Below are positions 31,421 to 33,420 of a DNA stretch of 33,420 bases, in pieces. Positions within the stretch are counted from its first letter, which is position 1, and each line of letters starts with the position of its first letter. The translations under genes and the position numbers were made by a program. The notes under the pieces were generated by a model, which saw only the letters and a program-made list of their open reading frames with translations, was not told the origin of the DNA and searched no databases. This DNA comes from FEN-987 sp049521055 (GTDB taxonomy: Archaea; Thermoproteota; Bathyarchaeia; 40CM-2-53-6), in the NCBI GenBank assembly GCA_049521055.1, contig JBEKPE010000010.1, forward strand, positions 1 to 33,420. Reading direction: 5' to 3'.

Positions 31421-31500
31421 GCGTGTGGTGGGTATGGTGGTGCGCGCACACACACAAAACCGTGGTTCAAATTTGGGTGCTCGCACAGTAGAACCACACA
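31421..31500. repeat. Composite of type A (minus) and type B (plus) repeats
   Basis: GCGTGTGGTGGGTATGGTGG then TGCGCGCACACACACA is an inverted type A copy; its CA arm continues directly into a type B unit: AAAACCGTGGTTCAAATTT, GGGTGCTCGCACAG and CCACACA. It shows that the CA tract is the shared junction of both types. Confidence 0.8.
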
Positions 31501-31502
31501 AA

Positions 31503-32158
31503 TCACATCTTCTTCGCTGTTATTGCAATTGTCCAAAATTCCTGTGATACCTTACATTTGCTCAACTTGGTTTCGCTCAAAATTGGCGCTATTTCCTCTG
31601 TCGCGTAGGAAGCGTTGAGTGACATGAGAAAACCTTGCTTTCTTTAGGTATAGCCCGTTGCAAGAGTACTCTTGCGAAGAGACTCATGTCCCTACGTAGG
31701 TCGCTTATGTAATACACCCCGCCGGTTTTCAGGACGCGATGAATCTCGTTAAGGACGGTTCTTGGGTCAGACCATTCGTGAAGGGAGCCGTTTGAGAAGA
31801 CGGCATCAAATGTTTCATCGTCGAACACAATTTGCCGCGCGTCGCCCTGGAAATATTCGGCGCGGTCATCCACATGGAATTCAATCGCATTTCGCTGAGC
31901 TACTCCCACCATGTCCGCGCTGATGTCCAACCCCTTCAGGAAAGTGTTGGAGGTTTTCGTCAACCAATCGATTCCCAAATACCCGTGGCCCTGGCCGACC
32001 TCAAGCGCCGTTCCCGAACTAATACCGGCCTTGATGAGTTTAGATGTGTCAAGGTAGCCTTTCTTCATGAGGCTTCGCATCATGCGATCGTATGATTCTG
32101 TGGTTAATTGCCCTGTAACCCCTTCAGGTTCCCTTACTCTCGGCCTTGGCATTTCCAA
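31503..32158 (-). pseudogene. Class I SAM-dependent methyltransferase, frameshifted near the C-terminus
   Basis: Rossmann methyltransferase, substrate unknown. Motif I is ALEVGQGHGYLGIDWL, the acidic loop is LKGLDISADMV, followed by FQGDARQIVFDDETFDAVFS and the post-motif VLNEIHRVLKTGGVYYISDL. As read, the frame ends at 31589 with a non-native tail after AIPKESK. Restoring one A near 31634-31636 continues it as GFLMSLNASYATEEIAPILS, ETKLSKCKVSQEFWTIAITA, KKM and a stop at 31503, a typical family C-terminus, for 218 residues. The gene is either newly broken or the base call is wrong. ATG start at 32158. Confidence 0.8.
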
Positions 32159-32164
32159 TCTTCT

Positions 32165-32411
32165 GCAGCATTATACCCATCCCAATTAGAAGGTTGGGTG
32201 ATTTTTCTGTGTGTGAATGGATGAAAAGTCTCTAGGTGTGTCTGCGTAAGTTCTCCGCGGTTGGTAAGCCCGAGAACCACATGACCGAGCATCGGTCGGG
32301 TGTGTGAATGGGCAAACTTCTGGAGCGGCCCCTTGAATGCGCCTCTGCGCGCGAATAGGTGATTGCCGCGTTCAAGCCAACCAAGAAAAGAACGGAGGTG
32401 AAGAAACAGAG
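32165..32411 (+). ncRNA. Left noncoding end of the IS110 element, candidate bridge RNA region
   Basis: Roughly 240 nt between the methyltransferase start and the transposase. It contains GACCGA-GCA-TCGGTC (hairpin, about 32284-32298), GCGC-CTCT-GCGC (near 32341) and two copies of GTGTGTGAATGG at 32209-32220 and 32300-32311. In IS110-group elements the 5' noncoding end encodes the bridge RNA that specifies target and donor. That this stretch does so is inferred from position and hairpins only; the exact left end of the element is not visible. Confidence 0.4.
32394..32401 (+). promoter_or_regulatory. Shine-Dalgarno site of the transposase
   Basis: GGAGGTGA ten nt before the ATG at 32412; this decides the start against an upstream open frame reaching to 32337. 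Confidence 0.6.
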
Positions 32412-33302
32412 ATGGCAGTCTACGTTGGAATAGACGTCCACAAAAAGTTCTGCCAAGCAGCTCTGATGGATGACAACGGACACATCGTCAAAGAACTGAG
32501 ATTCGACAACACATCGCAAGGAACATCCAGCCTAGTTACCCTTGCAAGGTCCATAGATCCACAAGTGCAAGCTGTCGTGGAACCATCAGCTAACTTCTGG
32601 GTCCGAATCTACGACAAAATGGAAGAGGAAGGCGTGGAGGTGAAGCTCAGCAACCCATTGAGGACAAAAGCCATAGCTGAAGCCCGCATCAAAACCGACA
32701 GGATCGATGCTAAGACGCTTGCGTTCCTGCTGAGAGGCGATCTTGTGGCAGAAAGCTACGTCCCAACCCGAAAGAACCGAGAACGCAGAGCCCTCATCCG
32801 CCACCGAGCCAGCCTAATCCAAATGCGAGTAGACATCAAGAACCGCATCCACGCCCTCCTAGACAAACACGAACTCACCCACAACTACACAGACCTCTTC
32901 GGCAAACAAGGCATGGAATGGCTTCGCAACCTACAACTGCCAACCCCAGATCAGGAGATCCTCCAATCCAGTCTACAGGTCGTCGAGACATTGAATCAAC
33001 AGATCCAAAATATGGCCATTCAAATTGCCAAAGACGCCACAAGTGAGGACAAGGCGAAGCTTCTCATGACAATGCCTGGGGTAGATTACTACGCAGCCAT
33101 GGTCCTACTCTCCGAGATCGGAGACGTACACCGCTTCAGCTCAGACGAGAAGCTTGTCAGCTGGGTAGGCCTCGCACCTCAAACACACCAATCCGGCGAC
33201 TCGAACTGGACGGGGCACATCACCCGGAAAGGCAGCAAACGGGCCCGTTGGATTCTCGGCCAGTGCGCTCAATCGGCCAGACAACACGACCCTAGGATGT
33301 GA
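32412..33302 (+). mobile_element. IS110-family transposase, interrupted by TGA
   Basis: DEDD recombinase of the IS110 family. N-terminal RuvC-like domain: YVGIDVHKKFCQAAL (first Asp), QAVVEPSANFW (Glu), ARIKTDRIDAKTLA (Asp pair). Transposase_20 domain: TMPGVDYYAAMVLLSEIGD, KLVSWVGLAPQTHQSG and ITRKGSKRARWILGQCA. The frame stops at a TGA (33300-33302) where the family usually has Arg, after 296 residues, and the same frame continues EFYERIERKHGSQKA, the normal tail. Right after SQKA the sequence jumps to an exact copy of codons near residue 53 of the same gene. The visible copy is therefore probably inactive or misassembled. Confidence 0.92.
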
Positions 33303-33342
33303 GAGTTCTATGAACGGATTGAACGGAAGCATGGGTCACAGA

Positions 33343-33420
33343 AAGCTGTCGTGGAACCATCAGCTAACTTCTGGGTCCGAATCTACGACAAAATGGAAGA
33401 GGAAGGCGTGGAGGTGAAGC
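33343..33420 (+). repeat. Exact internal duplication of the IS110 transposase, running off the window
   Basis: These 78 bases are identical to 32569-32646 (offset 774 bp, a multiple of three), encoding AVVEPSANFWVRIYDKMEEE and onward. The transition occurs within AAGCTGTCGTGG, which both sides share. It is the start of a second, possibly tandem, partial copy. Confidence 0.93.

Overview
The window is archaeal and most likely from a TACK-type lineage (Bathyarchaeia or a thaumarchaeal relative); that placement is inferred from gene content, not from a marker tree. Supporting genes are an Lhr-type helicase, a multi-OB replication factor A with a zinc ribbon, TrpB2 next to an ACT-domain regulator, a bacterioopsin-activator-type HTH regulator, F420/FMN-type oxidoreductases and ribbon-helix-helix proteins. 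Many starts are TTG, and TATA-like boxes lie about 30 nt upstream of several genes. No rRNA, tRNA or CRISPR array was found.

Layout: 1-8.7 kb is ordinary core genome: Lhr helicase (5' end outside the window), two small minus-strand genes (possible arcadin-1-like; EF-Tu domain-2-like), RPA, a thioredoxin-fold protein with half of its CXXC motif, a nitroreductase, and a divergent ACT-regulator/trpB2 pair. From 8.9 to 17.5 kb lies a run of short, mostly separately transcribed genes: Bat-like regulator, GYD protein, nitroreductase, PPOX flavin/F420 protein, TMEM175-like membrane protein, PrxQ, a small alpha-beta barrel protein and an LLM oxidoreductase. Almost every gap between them holds a CA/GT-rich palindromic repeat. 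Three paralogous KaiC/RadA-like proteins without a Walker A motif sit in this run, each with a repeat about 45-50 nt before its start and another 30-57 nt after its stop.

18-21 kb carries a large UPF0182 membrane protein and a small tail-anchored partner. 21.7-25.9 kb contains none of the repeats and looks like a separately acquired, possibly defensive, block: a HEPN protein split by a frameshift at an A7 run, a YwgA-like protein with a dNTPase-type HD phosphohydrolase, a detached integrase C-terminal zinc finger, and a membrane-anchored protein with a PD-(D/E)xK-like nuclease domain.

25.9-33.4 kb has a tandem pair of Clp-fold SDH proteinases, an SRPBCC protein, a short zinc ribbon, a 52-bp tandem repeat array, two short RHH regulators, a NitrOD5-like protein, a membrane protein, a frameshifted methyltransferase and an IS110-family transposase with a 774-bp-offset internal duplication at the window end. 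Decay is concentrated here: in-frame stops, frameshifts and repeat arrays. The two best leads for something undescribed are the repeat family tied to the Walker-less KaiC paralogs (10.3-16.6 kb) and the HEPN/HD/nuclease block (21.7-25.9 kb).
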